Assembly (NCBI GenBank): GCA_963575745.1
Contig: CAUYUJ010004969.1
Coordinates: forward strand, 454,317 to 511,816
Direction of reading: 5' to 3'
From: Prorocentrum cordatum
Lineage: Eukaryota; Sar; Dinophyceae; Prorocentrales; Prorocentraceae
Length of the DNA stretch: 57,500 bases
How positions within the stretch are numbered: the first letter of the stretch is position 1; each line of letters opens with the position of its first letter. The notes under the pieces are model-generated. The model saw nothing but the letters and a program-made list of their open reading frames with translations, did no database searches and was not told the origin of the DNA. This document shows, piece by piece, positions 18,701 to 27,420 of this stretch. The position numbers and the translations under genes are program-made.

Positions 18701-20820
18701 CGATAGAGGGAGATCTGCAGCTTGGCCAGCCACAGCGGGAAATCGTGCTGCCTGCACGCCTTCTGCAGGTTGCCGTGCAGGATCTGCTCGAAAGCCTTCC
18801 ACAGGTCCATCATGACTGACGCCGAGGCCCAGTCCTGGCCTCTGTTCAGTTCGCCCATCATCTGGACCCATTCTGCCCGCGCCTGCTGCTGCCACACAGC
18901 CCTGTCGCAGCTCTTGCCTGAGCTGGCCCACCAGTAGTCTCTGTCGTGCGCCGCCTCCCAGTCCTTCGCGATGCGCCTGCGGAGCCTGCCGTGTATGCGT
19001 ACCACCGCCCCCAGTAGCGCAATTGGGCGGAGCCCCCCGTCCGACTTGGGGATGAAGGCCATCTTGGTGATGAACGCGGGCCAGTCGCACTGCAGCTCGA
19101 TGGCGACCAGCAGGTCGATGAGCGCCTCGATCCCAGCGTCGTCGAGCACACCCAGCTCGTGCGGCCGCAGCGCGTCGAACGATGAGCCGCTGGAGTCCCT
19201 GAAAGTGGCGATGACTTCCCTGATCTCGCTCACCGTTGGTCGGGCAGGTCGCTCACCGAGATCGTGTGGCCACTCGAGCGGCTCCAGTGCGAGCTCACTC
19301 CCCAGCGGCGTGGGGGCCCCTACTCCCCAGTACCCTGACCACTCCTTCACCAGGGCTTGGACTGTCTGGGAAAGCGTACGAGGCTCGCTCCCTGGGCCGC
19401 CAGTGATCCTGGCTTGCCAGCCCTGCGGAGGTTTGGTCCAGGAGTGGAGGGCCCCCGTTCCTCGAGCGTGGTTCTCGGCGACCCAGTCCGCGAAGCAGGC
19501 CTTCGCCTTGTCCGCGTCCCGCTGCACCAGCTTGTCCGCCATGGTGGCGGCGATGAAGCTCGCTACCTGCAGCTGGGGCAGATCCATGGACTGCGCCGCC
19601 TGCGCAAAGCCCAGCAAGGTGATGTGGGCCTGCGTCGTCTCCTGCCTGGTGTCGGACTCGAAGTCAGGCTGCGCACTGCACAAGCGATCGAGCGCCTTCA
19701 GCGCCGTGTGCCTCTTCAGCTCGAGGTCAGTCTGAGCGGCATCCTTGAGCGCGATGGCCACGCTCTTGCACCGCGACGCGGTGATGGCCACCCTTGGCAG
19801 CCTGGGCGCCGTTGGTTTCAGCACTTTGACCAGTGCCAGCCAGGGGCGCCGCTCTCGTCCAGCGAACTCGTAGTACGCGTGCTTGAGGCCAATGGCATCC
19901 AGCAAGTACCGCTCCGCGCAATGGATGAAGATCTGCCGCGTGTCGTCCAGCGAGGGTGACACCGCCATACGGCCGCGCGCCTCCGCCCACCTCTGGGAGT
20001 GGTCCTCGGTGCAGCACGCCTTGGGTAAAGGGTGCGGGAACTTCTTCGGCACCTTCATGACCTGCATGTACCTGTTGACAGAGCTGGCGTTGAACTTGAG
20101 CTCAACAGGGGAGTGGGGCGCAATATCCCATCCAAGCTTGATCTCTGCATGTGCTTCGGAGATCACGTGAGAGATGACGAAGTAGTCGATCACTCTGCCA
20201 GACGGCCTGATGGTGCCGTCCGTTGGTGATACCACTCTGCCTCCGACGCGCTCAAGGAAGCCTGAGCACTGCAGCTCGTGAGGCTCCATATTGAAGTCCC
20301 CCGCGATCACGAAGGGCTTGCCGATGGCCCGAATCGCCATCGCGATGCCGTCGAGGATGCCGAGGTTGTAGGCCGAGAGGCCTTCGCCAACCTTCAAGTA
20401 GACGTTGATCCATGCCAGGCCCCCAGGAAAGGGACCCGCCACATGCGCGACTGCCGCGCGGCCTGGCGTGAGCACTGTCGGCTGCCCCGCCTCGAACTCG
20501 CCAAGGCCCGAAGACCTCGGAGCCAACTGCAGGAGACCACCGTGCCCTGCGTGTCCCGCAAAGACGTCGGTAGCAGGGGTGGCCACCGCATGCCATCCCA
20601 GCCTCTGCAGCTTGTCGGTGACCTCGTAGCACCTCTCCTGGGACAGGTGCGTCTCCTGGACTGCGATGAGGTCGCAGCTCCTGAGACTCTCGTAGCCGAG
20701 GATGCTCTCAAACCTGCTATAAGCGTTGGCGTTGATGGAGAGAGCTGTCCACCATCGCCCGCTAGGGTAGCTACCCTGAGGTCCGCGGCTTCTTGACAGA
20801 ACGCAGGACCTCCAGGGCAT
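15715..20820 (-). CDS. LINE 2 ORF2: endonuclease, reverse transcriptase, RNase H polyprotein
   Basis: 1701 aa from an ATG (20820-20818) inside the ORF1 tail; the frame is open further upstream but out of register with ORF1 and not protein-like there. EEP endonuclease: SINANAY (about 28), AVQETHLS (E56), IAGDFNMEP (D175, N177), VIDYFVIS (D212) and APHSPVE (H236). RT: AFIPKSDGGLRPI (about 588-600), motif A MMDLWKAFEQI (D672) and motif C VVVDD (D764, D765; V replaces the usual Y). A CQLH...HRHTAC zinc-like motif lies near 1111. RNase H: YSDGAVYDAG (D1199), DGAELLG (E1252), FDATY (D1272) and GNWEADRAA (D1348). The C terminus has two Cys motifs, CRAC...C (about 1408) and CTRC...C (about 1645), separated by an Ala/Ser/Gly-rich linker with an internal tandem duplication. 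It carries out target-primed reverse transcription. Confidence 0.93.
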   Translation of the reverse strand: MPWRSCVLSRSRGPQGSYPSGRWWTALSINANAYSRFESILGYESLRSCDLIAVQETHLSQERCYEVTDKLQRLGWHAVATPATDVFAGHAGHGGLLQLAPRSSGLGEFEAGQPTVLTPGRAAVAHVAGPFPGGLAWINVYLKVGEGLSAYNLGILDGIAMAIRAIGKPFVIAGDFNMEPHELQCSGFLERVGGRVVSPTDGTIRPSGRVIDYFVISHVISEAHAEIKLGWDIAPHSPVELKFNASSVNRYMQVMKVPKKFPHPLPKACCTEDHSQRWAEARGRMAVSPSLDDTRQIFIHCAERYLLDAIGLKHAYYEFAGRERRPWLALVKVLKPTAPRLPRVAITASRCKSVAIALKDAAQTDLELKRHTALKALDRLCSAQPDFESDTRQETTQAHITLLGFAQAAQSMDLPQLQVASFIAATMADKLVQRDADKAKACFADWVAENHARGTGALHSWTKPPQGWQARITGGPGSEPRTLSQTVQALVKEWSGYWGVGAPTPLGSELALEPLEWPHDLGERPARPTVSEIREVIATFRDSSGSSFDALRPHELGVLDDAGIEALIDLLVAIELQCDWPAFITKMAFIPKSDGGLRPIALLGAVVRIHGRLRRRIAKDWEAAHDRDYWWASSGKSCDRAVWQQQARAEWVQMMGELNRGQDWASASVMMDLWKAFEQILHGNLQKACRQHDFPLWLAKLQISLYRLPRVISLGSCCSDELMVTQTVLAGDAFATTFMKVMLLTPLDEMKAACPTVVPAVVVDDVVLQRWGGLKRVAKDLTMAAKAVAKGLAKVHLSTAAKKSRVLASSRGLRATLQRHLGSTTGAIGVREVRNLGIDYTEGGRRSSVVRRHRITQNRLRLPRIRRLLGLRRGRATAAKIVSTGLAPSLFYGINCTGLNNTELQQARSIVRHAIEPNPYGKSLTACLLVGGSPTIDPLFAATLAPCFTLARAVWEKWVPLGQLMPAFEWAARSTTCWADVRGPLGAVVMSLRRIGYDPRALDCTVRPNGTIINLLEVSPWYAKQCITMDVKAWQMKLLADGTHADVRSGIFVSQMRRWFAKGVGSSSLAKGWEPLNCSQRGYARSVFVLGQWPNSRRYHGAPRLSHTPYCQLHPEQPGTLWHRHTACQDSWPSLTLPAEISKLVPFSTSVTITTLLERLVLPEPLHEWRPPGDDLLAHVQWLKGGDGFPFSNTTVYSDGAVYDAGTSLAVGACGMVQLPDGGDDWDPGPEAAVKALGTPLPGPLQSIDGAELLGCLVLLRHSLPPITAAFDATYATKGLTARGEASTTKATSAWGCIWRRVWAALDDFGGIGPQGLTIQKVKAHASEATVQKGDITARDRRGNWEADRAAKAVAAAVRAPLELREAWQRRSLTLDGVVHWVARAGCEAADLKLDIDPNCKPIHKGPPLSVTRHDVVKVAGDGVHCRACLKTAYADLSIKRLLKDPCVGKPFAPVASGARRKPAASALASAGAVAVALAAAHRLEQEAQSTQDDEIVVSSEPEAQQMAPSPVAAAREPPAEAAAAGGGSSSSSGQDLSPGAALMHAVGAARAAREQPAEASAAGGGSSSSSSGQDLSPGAALMRAVAAARAAREAQGALRAGPAGGRAGAGPTVAQDAMEVDEPGGSGTQEAEVVGHALLSINGFRICTRCKAYAKEINGKHGTLGKTCVAASGNALRLRNLKVANIRAGLDPKTGKRLSD
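16070..16285 (-). repeat. Internal tandem duplication inside LINE 2 ORF2
   Basis: Two copies of about 114-117 bp encode a repeated block of about 36 residues with GGGSSSSSGQDLSPGAALM and ARAARE in common. It lies in the flexible linker between the two C-terminal Cys motifs and keeps the frame. Confidence 0.75.
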
Positions 20821-21745
20821 CGCGGATCCTCTTGCGCTGCTCGTCGTCGTCGCCGCAGCCGCCAAGAAGCCCCCCAAGGTCATCTTCGCCCAGGAAGTCG
20901 TCGAAGTCGACGCCGCTCTCGGCAGGCGTCGCCCCCGCTGCTGGCGCCCCTGCGGCCCCTGCTCCGCCAGGCTGAGCTGCAGCTGGCTCGGGGCCAGGCG
21001 CTGCTCCCCCTGCATCAGCGGGCGCCCCTCCCTGCGGGCGAGCTGCCTTCGCCTCCTCAGCGAGCTCGTTGACCATCTTGGACAGCTGCTCGAGGAGGTC
21101 CTGGCCTGAGACTCCGTCGGTGTTGAGCGAGCCGAGCTTCTCCTTGATTGCATCAGGGCTGATGCCTCCGCCGTAGAGAGCGGCTGCCTCACGCTTGGCC
21201 TCCGCGAGCTCTTGCTGCAGCTGCGCGATGGTCTCCTTGGAGGCGTGCACCTGCTCCAGCGCCTTGCGAGCCACCTCAGTTTCACGCTTGAGCCGATCCT
21301 GAGCGTCTGCAAGCTGTCGAGCCAGCCCGTCCACCTTCTGGGGCGCCGACTTCCCCACCAGGCCGAGAGCATGGGCACGGCGAGCAGCATCCACCTTACC
21401 CCGCGAGGACTGCGTGAGGGTGTGCTTTGTCGCGCCCCACGTCTCCTGCGTGAAGGTGGCCCAGACCTTGACCTCCTCCGCACTGAGGGTGGTGCCAGAG
21501 GAACTCTTGTCTCCGCCAGCACCCTTGCCCTTGAAGAGCTTGCCGTTGTGCCCCCACTGGTTGCTCGGCGGTGCGTCGGCCCACTTGCCCCGAGACGGAG
21601 GCTGACGGAGCTGCCACGGCTGGTGCCAGGGCTGCCCTGCTCCGCGAGGGAAGCGAGGTCGCATTCCTCCGCACCCCGCCTTCGAGCACCGAGTGCGGTC
21701 GGCGGCGTGGTACTCACCACAAACGCACTGCCACTGGGGTGCCAT
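20771..21745 (-). CDS. LINE 2 ORF1: zinc-motif and coiled-coil protein
   Basis: 324 aa. The N-terminal Cys cluster CVCGEYHAADRTRC...CGG (residues 7-25) is a probable zinc ribbon. A basic, proline- and tryptophan-rich segment follows. Residues about 125-215 form a charged heptad-like region, probably a coiled coil. A glycine/alanine/proline linker leads to an acidic patch (DFDDFLGEDDLGG) and a basic tail (SVKKPRTSG). The predicted role is binding of element RNA. The start is the first ATG of this frame after the spliced leader. Its last 50 nt overlap ORF2 in the +1 frame, the same relation as in LINE 1. There is little sequence identity with LINE 1 ORF1 beyond the layout. Confidence 0.8.
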   Translation of the reverse strand: MAPQWQCVCGEYHAADRTRCSKAGCGGMRPRFPRGAGQPWHQPWQLRQPPSRGKWADAPPSNQWGHNGKLFKGKGAGGDKSSSGTTLSAEEVKVWATFTQETWGATKHTLTQSSRGKVDAARRAHALGLVGKSAPQKVDGLARQLADAQDRLKRETEVARKALEQVHASKETIAQLQQELAEAKREAAALYGGGISPDAIKEKLGSLNTDGVSGQDLLEQLSKMVNELAEEAKAARPQGGAPADAGGAAPGPEPAAAQPGGAGAAGAPAAGATPAESGVDFDDFLGEDDLGGLLGGCGDDDEQRKRIRDALEVLRSVKKPRTSG

Positions 21746-21872
21746 GGCCGAGACACACTCAGTGTTATAAGTGCCAAAACGAGGGGAGCCGCGCGCGCCG
21801 CTGAAGGTCGAGCTCGGGAAACAGAGCTATCCCGTGTTTGCCAGGAGGCTTGCAGCCCCCCAAGCATTGGGT

Positions 21873-21893
21873 CTTGAGCCAAAATGGCTACGG
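21873..21893 (-). promoter_or_regulatory. Dinoflagellate spliced-leader sequence at the 5' end of LINE 2
   Basis: Sense strand begins CCGTAGCCA and ends TTTTGGCTCAAG, an exact 21-nt DinoSL match; the base before it is T, also allowed in DinoSL. ORF1 starts 127 nt downstream. Confidence 0.95.
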
Positions 21894-21898
21894 AGGGG

Positions 21899-21909
21899 TT
21901 AGAGCCACA
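21899..21909. repeat. Target-site duplication of LINE 2, right copy
   Basis: TTAGAGCCACA, five bases outside the spliced leader. It pairs with 15485-15495 and resumes the 55-bp tandem repeat interrupted by the insertion. Confidence 0.8.
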
Positions 21910-22105
21910 GGAGAAGGGCAATCTATAGGAACACGCGTAAAACACCAAGGACTCGTGCCCCAGGAGAGGCCCAGTATATATATATATATATATATATATA
22001 GGAACATCTGTAGAAACATAAGTATAACATCAAGTAATCGTGCTCCAGGTGAGGCCCAATCGATAGGAGCATACGTACAACACATTGGATTGGAGCCACT
22101 CCTGT
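21905..22105 (+). repeat. Tandem repeat of ~55 bp hosting the LINE 2 insertion (right part)
   Basis: Three diverged units with the core CAGGAGAGGCCCAATCTATAGG, then AACA.ACGTA.AACA, ending in GATTAGAGCCAC or similar. One unit is expanded by (TA)n at 21974-22000. The matching left part is at 15430-15495. Confidence 0.7.
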
Positions 22106-22345
22106 CGCCTTCCGAGGCCTCCTGCTCCTGGGGCCTCTCGGGGCCTCCTGTTACCTTCCGATGCCTCCTGGCACTTCCTGTGGCCTCCTGTGGCCTCCTG
22201 TGGCTTCCTGGGGCCTTCTGGAGCTTCCTGGGGCCTCCTGGAGCCTCTTGGGGCATCCTGTGGCCGCTTGAGTCTTTCTGTTGCCTCCTGATGCCTCCTG
22301 GGACCTCATGTGGTCTCCTGGGGCCTCCTGGAGCCTGTTGGAGCC
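22106..22345 (+). repeat. Degenerate GGGGCCTCCTG tandem repeats
   Basis: About 20 imperfect copies of a 10-12 bp unit (CCTCCTG/TGGCCTCCTG/GGGGCCTCCTG). Same family as 15335-15425. Confidence 0.75.
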
Positions 22346-22439
22346 TCCTGTGTCATCCTCACAAGAATCTGCGCCCACGAGCCTGGCCACCAAAACATGC
22401 GAACCGATCGAGACATCCTCAAAATCTGGCCCACCTGGG

Positions 22440-23625
22440 GGGTGAAACTGAGCGCCTCGCTCGAGACATCCTCCAAATCTGCTCCGAAAGCGAAAGATGT
22501 TGGGACAGAAAAACAACAAACCGCTCGAGACATCCCCACAACACGGCCGCGAACGGGACCGTGCAACACCCCTCAGCGGGATCCTTTCGGGACTTGAAAA
22601 TGAGCGCCTCGCTCGAGACATCCACCAAATCTGCTCCGAACGCGAAGGATGTTGGGACAGAAAACAAACACAACTCTTGAAGCATGCCCACAACACGGCC
22701 GCGATCGGGACCGTGCAACACCCCTCGGCGGCTCTGCGTACGGACGTGAAAATGAGCGCCTCGCTCGAGACATCCTCCAAATATGCTCCGACAGCGAAAG
22801 ATGCTGGAACAGAACACAAGCAAACCGCTTGAGACATCTCGCAAAACGGCCGCGAACGGGACCGTGCAACACCCCTCAGCGGCTCCCCTTAGAAACGTGA
22901 AAATGAGAGCCTCGCTCGAGACATCCACCAAATCTGCTCCGAAAACGAGGGATGTCGGGACAGAAAACAAGCAAACCGCTTGAGACATCCCCACACAATG
23001 GCCGCGAACGGGACCGTGCAACACCCCTCGGCGGCTCCCCTTAGGGACGTGAAAATGAACGCTTCGCTCGAGACATCCTCCAAATCTGCTCTGAAAGCGA
23101 AAGATGTTGGGACAAACAACAAACAAACCGCTTGAGACATCTCAACAAAACGGCCGCGATCGGGACCGTGCAACACCCCTCAGCGGCTACTCTTAGGGAT
23201 GTGAAAATGAACGCCTCGCTCGCGACATCCTCCAAATCTGCTCCGAAAACGAAGGGCGTTGGGACAGAAAACAGGCAAACCGCTTGAAGCATCCCTACAA
23301 AACGGCCGCGATCGGGACCGTGCAACACCCGTCAGCGGCTACCCTTAGGGATGTGAAAATGAGCGCCTCGCTCGAGACATCCTCCAAATCTGCCCCGAAA
23401 GCGAAGGATGGTGGGACAGAAAACAGGCAAACCGCTTGAAGCGTCCCTACAAAACGGCCGCGATCGGGACCGTGCAACACCCGTCAGCGGCTACCCTTAG
23501 GGATGTGAAAATGAGCGCCTCGCTCGAGACATCCTCCAAATCTGCTCCGACAGCGAAGGATGTTGGGACAGAAAACAGGCAAACCGCTTGACGCATCCCC
23601 ACAACACGGCCGCGAACGGGGCGTG
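22440..23625. repeat. Satellite array, ~152-bp unit, about eight copies
   Basis: Each unit contains GAAAATGAGCGCCTCGCTCG, then CATCC.CCAAATCTGCTCCGA, then GATGTTGGGACAGAAAACA, AACGGCCGCGA.CGGGACC and GTGCAACACCCCTCAGCGG. Starts at about 22441, 22597, 22747, 22899, 23050, 23205, 23355 and 23506 give a period of 150-156 bp. A more diverged half unit precedes it from about 22400. Short minus-strand frames in it do not persist because the period is not a multiple of three. Confidence 0.92.
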
Positions 23626-23772
23626 CGTGAGTCTCAGCATGAGTAAGTCTGAGTAGGAGTAGGTCTGAGTTTGAGTAGGTCTGCGTATGAGTAATTTTGT
23701 GTGTGAGTAAGTCTGGGTATGAGTAAGCCCGAGTGTGAGCCAGTCTGTGTATGAGTAAGTCTGGGTATGAAG
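23626..23772 (+). repeat. Degenerate repeat of GAGTAAGTCTGGGTAT type
   Basis: About nine imperfect copies of a 16-18 bp unit (GAGTAAGTCTG.GTATGAGTA) directly after the 152-bp satellite. Confidence 0.75.
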
Positions 23773-23914
23773 AGGAGAGGGGAGGAGAAGAGGAATAAGT
23801 AGGAGGCGTCTAAGAAATTATGCTGCCGAGGGACCCCACATACTTATATTATGGCTGGAGTGATGATAGCTGAAAAGAAGCATGTGACAATGATGTTGGT
23901 GGCCGTTCCCTGCG

Positions 23915-25410
23915 CGCCCCCTCTGGTGTCGAGAAAATGACACGCCTGCTGCGCCGTGCGAGCCTGCAACGGATAGAGACCGCACCCCACGCGCACCCCC
24001 TCTGTTATCGAGACTTTGCCATGCCGGCCGCGCCCTGCGCGCCTGCAGCGCATAGAGACCGCACCCCCTGTGCACCCCCTCTGGTGTCGAGAATTCCAAC
24101 GCCTGCCGTGCCCTGCGCACCTGCAACGCATAGAAACCGCACCCCCTGCGCACCCTCCTGGTGTCGAGAAAATGCCGCGCCTGCCGTGCCCTGCGCGCCT
24201 GCAGCGCATAGAAACCGCACCCCCTGTTCACCCCCTCTGGCGTCGAGAATTCCAACGCCTGCTGCGCCCTGCGCGCCTGCAGCGCATAGAGACCGCACCC
24301 GCTGCGCACCCTCCTGGTGTCGAGAAAATGCCGCGCCTGCCGTGCCCTGCGCGCCTGCAACGCATAGAAACCGCACCCCCTGTGCACCCCCTCCTGGGTC
24401 GAGAAAGTGCCACGCGCTGCCGCGCCTGCGCACCTGCAACGCATAGAGACAGCACCCCCGGCGCACCCTCCTGGTGTCGAGGAAGTGCCGCGCCTGCCGT
24501 GCCCTGCGCGCCTGCAACGCATAGAGACCGCACCCCTGTGCACCCCCTCTGGTGTCGAGAAAATTCCACGCCTGCGCGCCCTGCGCGCCTGCACGCGTAG
24601 AGACCGCACCCCCTGCGCACCCTCCAGGTGTCGAGAAAATGCCGCGCCTGCCGTGCCCTGCGCGCCTGCAACGCATAGAGACCGCACCCCTGTGCACCCC
24701 CCCTGGCGTCGAAAATTCCCACGCATGCCGTGCCCTGCGCCCGCAACGCATAGGCACCCCTGCGCACCCTCCTGGTGTCGAGAGAATGCCGCGCCTGCCG
24801 TGCCCTGCGCGCCTGCAACGCAGAGAGACCGCACCCCCTGTGCACCCCCTCTGGTGTCGAGAATTCCCACGCCTGCCGCGCCCTGCGCTGCGCGCCTGTA
24901 ACGCAGACCAGACCCACCCCCTGCGCACCCTCCTGGTGTCGAGAAAATGCTGCGCCTGCCGTGCCCTGCGCGCCTGCAGCGCATAGGGACCGCACCCCCT
25001 GTTCACCCCCTCTGGTGTTGAGAATTCCCACGCCTGCCGCGCCCTGCGCGCCTGCAACGCATAGAGACCGCACCCCCTGCGCACCCTCCTGGTGTCGAGA
25101 AAATGCCGCGCCTGCCGTGCCCTGCGCGCCTGCAACGCAAGAGACCGCACCCCCTGCGCACCCTCCTGGTGTCGAGAAAGTGCCGCGCCTGCCGTGCCCT
25201 GCGCGCCTGCAACGCATAGAGACCGCACCCCCTGTGCTCCCCCTCTGGTGTCAAGAAAGTGCCACGCCCGCCGTGCCCTGCGCGCCTACAACGCATAGAG
25301 ACCGCACCCCCTGCGCACCCTCCTGGTGTCGAGAAAGTGCCGCGCCTGCCGTGCCCTGCGCGCCTGCAACGCATAGACCGCACCCGATGTGCACCCCCTC
25401 CGGTGGCAGT
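23915..25410. repeat. Satellite array, 78-bp unit organised as ~155-bp dimers
   Basis: About 19 copies of a unit with TGGTGTCGAGAAAATGCC, GCGCCTGCCGTGCCCTGCGC, GCCTGCAACGCATAGAGACC and GCACCCCCTG. Two subtypes alternate: type A (CTCCTGGTGTCGAGAAAATGCCG) and type B (CCCTCTGGTGTCGAGAATTCC), in runs of A-B pairs. 78 is divisible by three, so both strands show long open frames with a 26-residue period; these are a consequence of the period. Confidence 0.92.
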
Positions 25411-25425
25411 GCTGTGAGGAGGAGG

Positions 25426-25491
25426 GGAGGTGTGAGGTGAGACGCGGGTGCGACGCGGCAGGTGTGAGGTGAGACGCGGGTGCGACGCGGC
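25426..25491 (+). repeat. Two tandem copies of a 32-bp unit
   Basis: GGTGTGAGGTGAGACGCGGG plus TGCGACGCGGCA repeated twice, right beside the 78-bp satellite. Confidence 0.8.
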
Positions 25492-25796
25492 AGGGAAGAA
25501 AACCAGAACCCCACGAAACATGTGGGGAATAACAAGAACCCCATCTCAGGATATGGGGAATAAAACAACGAGCACCATGCTGACCTAGACCCCAGACGTA
25601 GTGCTTTTGACGTGTGGCCGCAGAGGTGTCGACCCCTTCCCCAGGGCGGGCTCCTCGTGCGCGACTGTTGTTGTCACGGTCTTGGGTTTCCGGAAACGGC
25701 CACCGCCGCGTCTTTTTTGCACCGTCGGGGTCCTCCTGCCTCCCTCGCCCCGCTCATCTCCATCCGGCCTCCTCGCCCGCCCATCATCCCTCGAAG

Positions 25797-25945
25797 CACC
25801 TCCTCCTCCTCCTCCTCCCTCCTCCTCGATCTCCTCCTCCCTCCTCCTCCCTCCTCCTCCCTCCTCCTCCATCCCTCCTCCTGGGGCCTCGAGCCCCTTC
25901 CTCGAAGCTCCTCCTCCTCCCTCCTCCTTCCTCTCCTCCTCAAGC
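25797..25945 (+). repeat. TCC-type polypyrimidine tract
   Basis: CTCCTCCTCC runs broken by CGATCTCC and GGGGCCTCGAG. Confidence 0.88.
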
Positions 25946-26052
25946 CCTGTCCTTCACAAGCATTGGTTCCTCCTTGCCGCACCCCCAGACGTGTCGGTAG
26001 GGCGGGCCCGGCGTTTGGCCTTCAGACTTCCTTACCAGTTGTGATCGGAAGC

Positions 26053-26555
26053 TTGGAATTGTAACCAGTTTCACGGATGGAGGAGGGGTGGTCAAGATGT
26101 GGCTCTCGCAGTCGCGCCGCACGTATTAGTCTTAAACATGTTCACGCGTTTCACGGATGAAACGGGGGGGGTGGGGTAAAATGTGGCTCTCGCCTTGGCG
26201 CCGCGCACATTCGTCTTACAGGGGTTCGTATTCTAAACGCGGCGTTCGCCTTAGCGCGGCGCGCATTCGTTTTGAACGTTGAAGTTTGCAGCAGTTTCAA
26301 TGAAAAAGGGGGATATGTGTTCAAACTCTGACTCTGTCCTTGGCGCTGAGCGCACTCGTGTTGAAAACTTGCAGAGGTCTCACAGAAAGAAGGGCGGCTC
26401 CTTTTCAACATGTGTCTCTCGCCTTAGCGAGGCGCATACCCGTCTTAAACGTTTGCAGCAGCTTCACGGATGAAGGCGGCCCGTTTTCAAATTGTGGCTC
26501 TCGCCTTGGCGCCGCGCACATTATTCTTGAAAGTCCGCAGCTGTTTCACAGCTGT

Positions 26556-26612
<57 letters not shown>

Positions 26613-26935
26613 CTTCCAAATTGTGACTCCCGCTTTACTTTGCAACCTTATCAGGAATAGAGGGGGAGATCGTTCCCACAACTACTATCTCCGCTTAGCG
26701 CCGCAAGCACTTGTTTTGAAAACTTGCGCTAGCTTCGCGGATGGGAAACAACTATTTTGCAAAGTAGGGTCCCGCTTAGCGCCGCAAACATTCGTCCCAG
26801 AATCCTGCAACAATTTAGAAGATCGAACACTGACCGTTTTCAACACGGGGTTCCCGCCTCAGCGCCGCGCGCATTCGTTTTAGAATCCGACGTTTACTAC
26901 GATGGGGGCATGTCATTCAAAATTGACGTCTCGCG
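26053..26935 (+). repeat. Degenerate tandem array, ~90-bp unit, about ten copies
   Basis: Core elements in each unit: GCTTCACGGATG, GGGG, TTCAAATTGTGGCTCTCGCC, TTGGCGCCGCGCACATTCGT and CTTAAACGTTTGCAGCAG. Copies are 70-90% similar by eye and decay to the right. One copy has a (TG)n expansion (26553-26611). A lone related unit is at 12658-12750. Confidence 0.8.
26553..26611 (+). repeat. (TG)n microsatellite
   Basis: About 28 dinucleotides with one TATG interruption, inside the ~90-bp array. Confidence 0.95.
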
Positions 26936-27301
26936 TGAGACTTCGTTAAGGTCAACAACCGACAATTCAACGCACGTAGCGTTCCCCGGTTTCATGGTGG
27001 CTCTTTTTCAAAATGAACATGTCGCTTGACACTTTCTCGACATCCGCTGTTACAAGTGTACGTAAACTTGTGCAACAATTACACGAGCTGGGGGGGAGAT
27101 AATCTTTCTTCGAAAGGGCGATCTCACCGAACACCACTAACTGCGCGACCATTATCTCGCGTTTCTTATTACGCGCCAGGGAGAACCAAGGCATTCAATG
27201 CGGGGCCCTCGCCAAAATGGCATGCCCAATGCGCATGAGGAAGGAACTTGGAACGGGAGGGTGCGTTGCAGCAGCGCTTGTGCATCTTTGGTTTACGCTG
27301 G

Positions 27302-27420
27302 TTCTCCTCCTCCTTCTCCTCCTCCTCCTCCTCCTCCATTGCCGTCCTCCTCCTATTCCTGCTCCTGCTCCTGGTCCTCCTCCCCGTTGCCGTCGTCGTC
27401 GTCCTCATCCTGTTTGACCA
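27302..27420 (+). repeat. TCC/CTG-type tract
   Basis: TCCTCCTTCTCCTCC turning into CCTGCTCCTGCTCCTGG and GTCGTCGTCG. Confidence 0.85.

Larger units (their letters stand above)
15496..21898 (-). mobile_element. LINE-type non-LTR retrotransposon 2, apparently full-length and intact
   Basis: Sense order: 11-bp target duplication, five extra bases (CCCCT), spliced leader (21893-21873), 5' UTR, ORF1 (21745-20771), ORF2 (20820-15715), 3' UTR, A6, target duplication. Both ORFs are uninterrupted. The duplication TTAGAGCCACA is at 15485-15495 and 21899-21909. The site lies inside a tandem repeat of about 55 bp that continues on both sides, so the empty site can be reconstructed. The element is in the intron between exons F and G, in the same orientation as the gene. 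It is related to LINE 1 in architecture but clearly diverged. Confidence 0.92.

Noticed and set aside
20821-21948. Extension of LINE 2 ORF2 up to 21948
   Set aside because: Overlaps ORF1 in another register, reads through the spliced leader and even the target duplication.
23818-25228. 388- and 407-codon minus-strand frames with a 26-residue repeat
   Set aside because: The 78-bp satellite period is divisible by three, so frames stay open on both strands; indels shift the text between registers.
22440-25410. CRISPR-like repeat arrays
   Set aside because: Tandem satellites without unique spacers in a eukaryotic genome.
26053-26935. tRNA or small-RNA cluster in the ~90-bp array
   Set aside because: Unit length is suggestive, but no cloverleaf, A/B box or conserved anticodon arm could be recognised.
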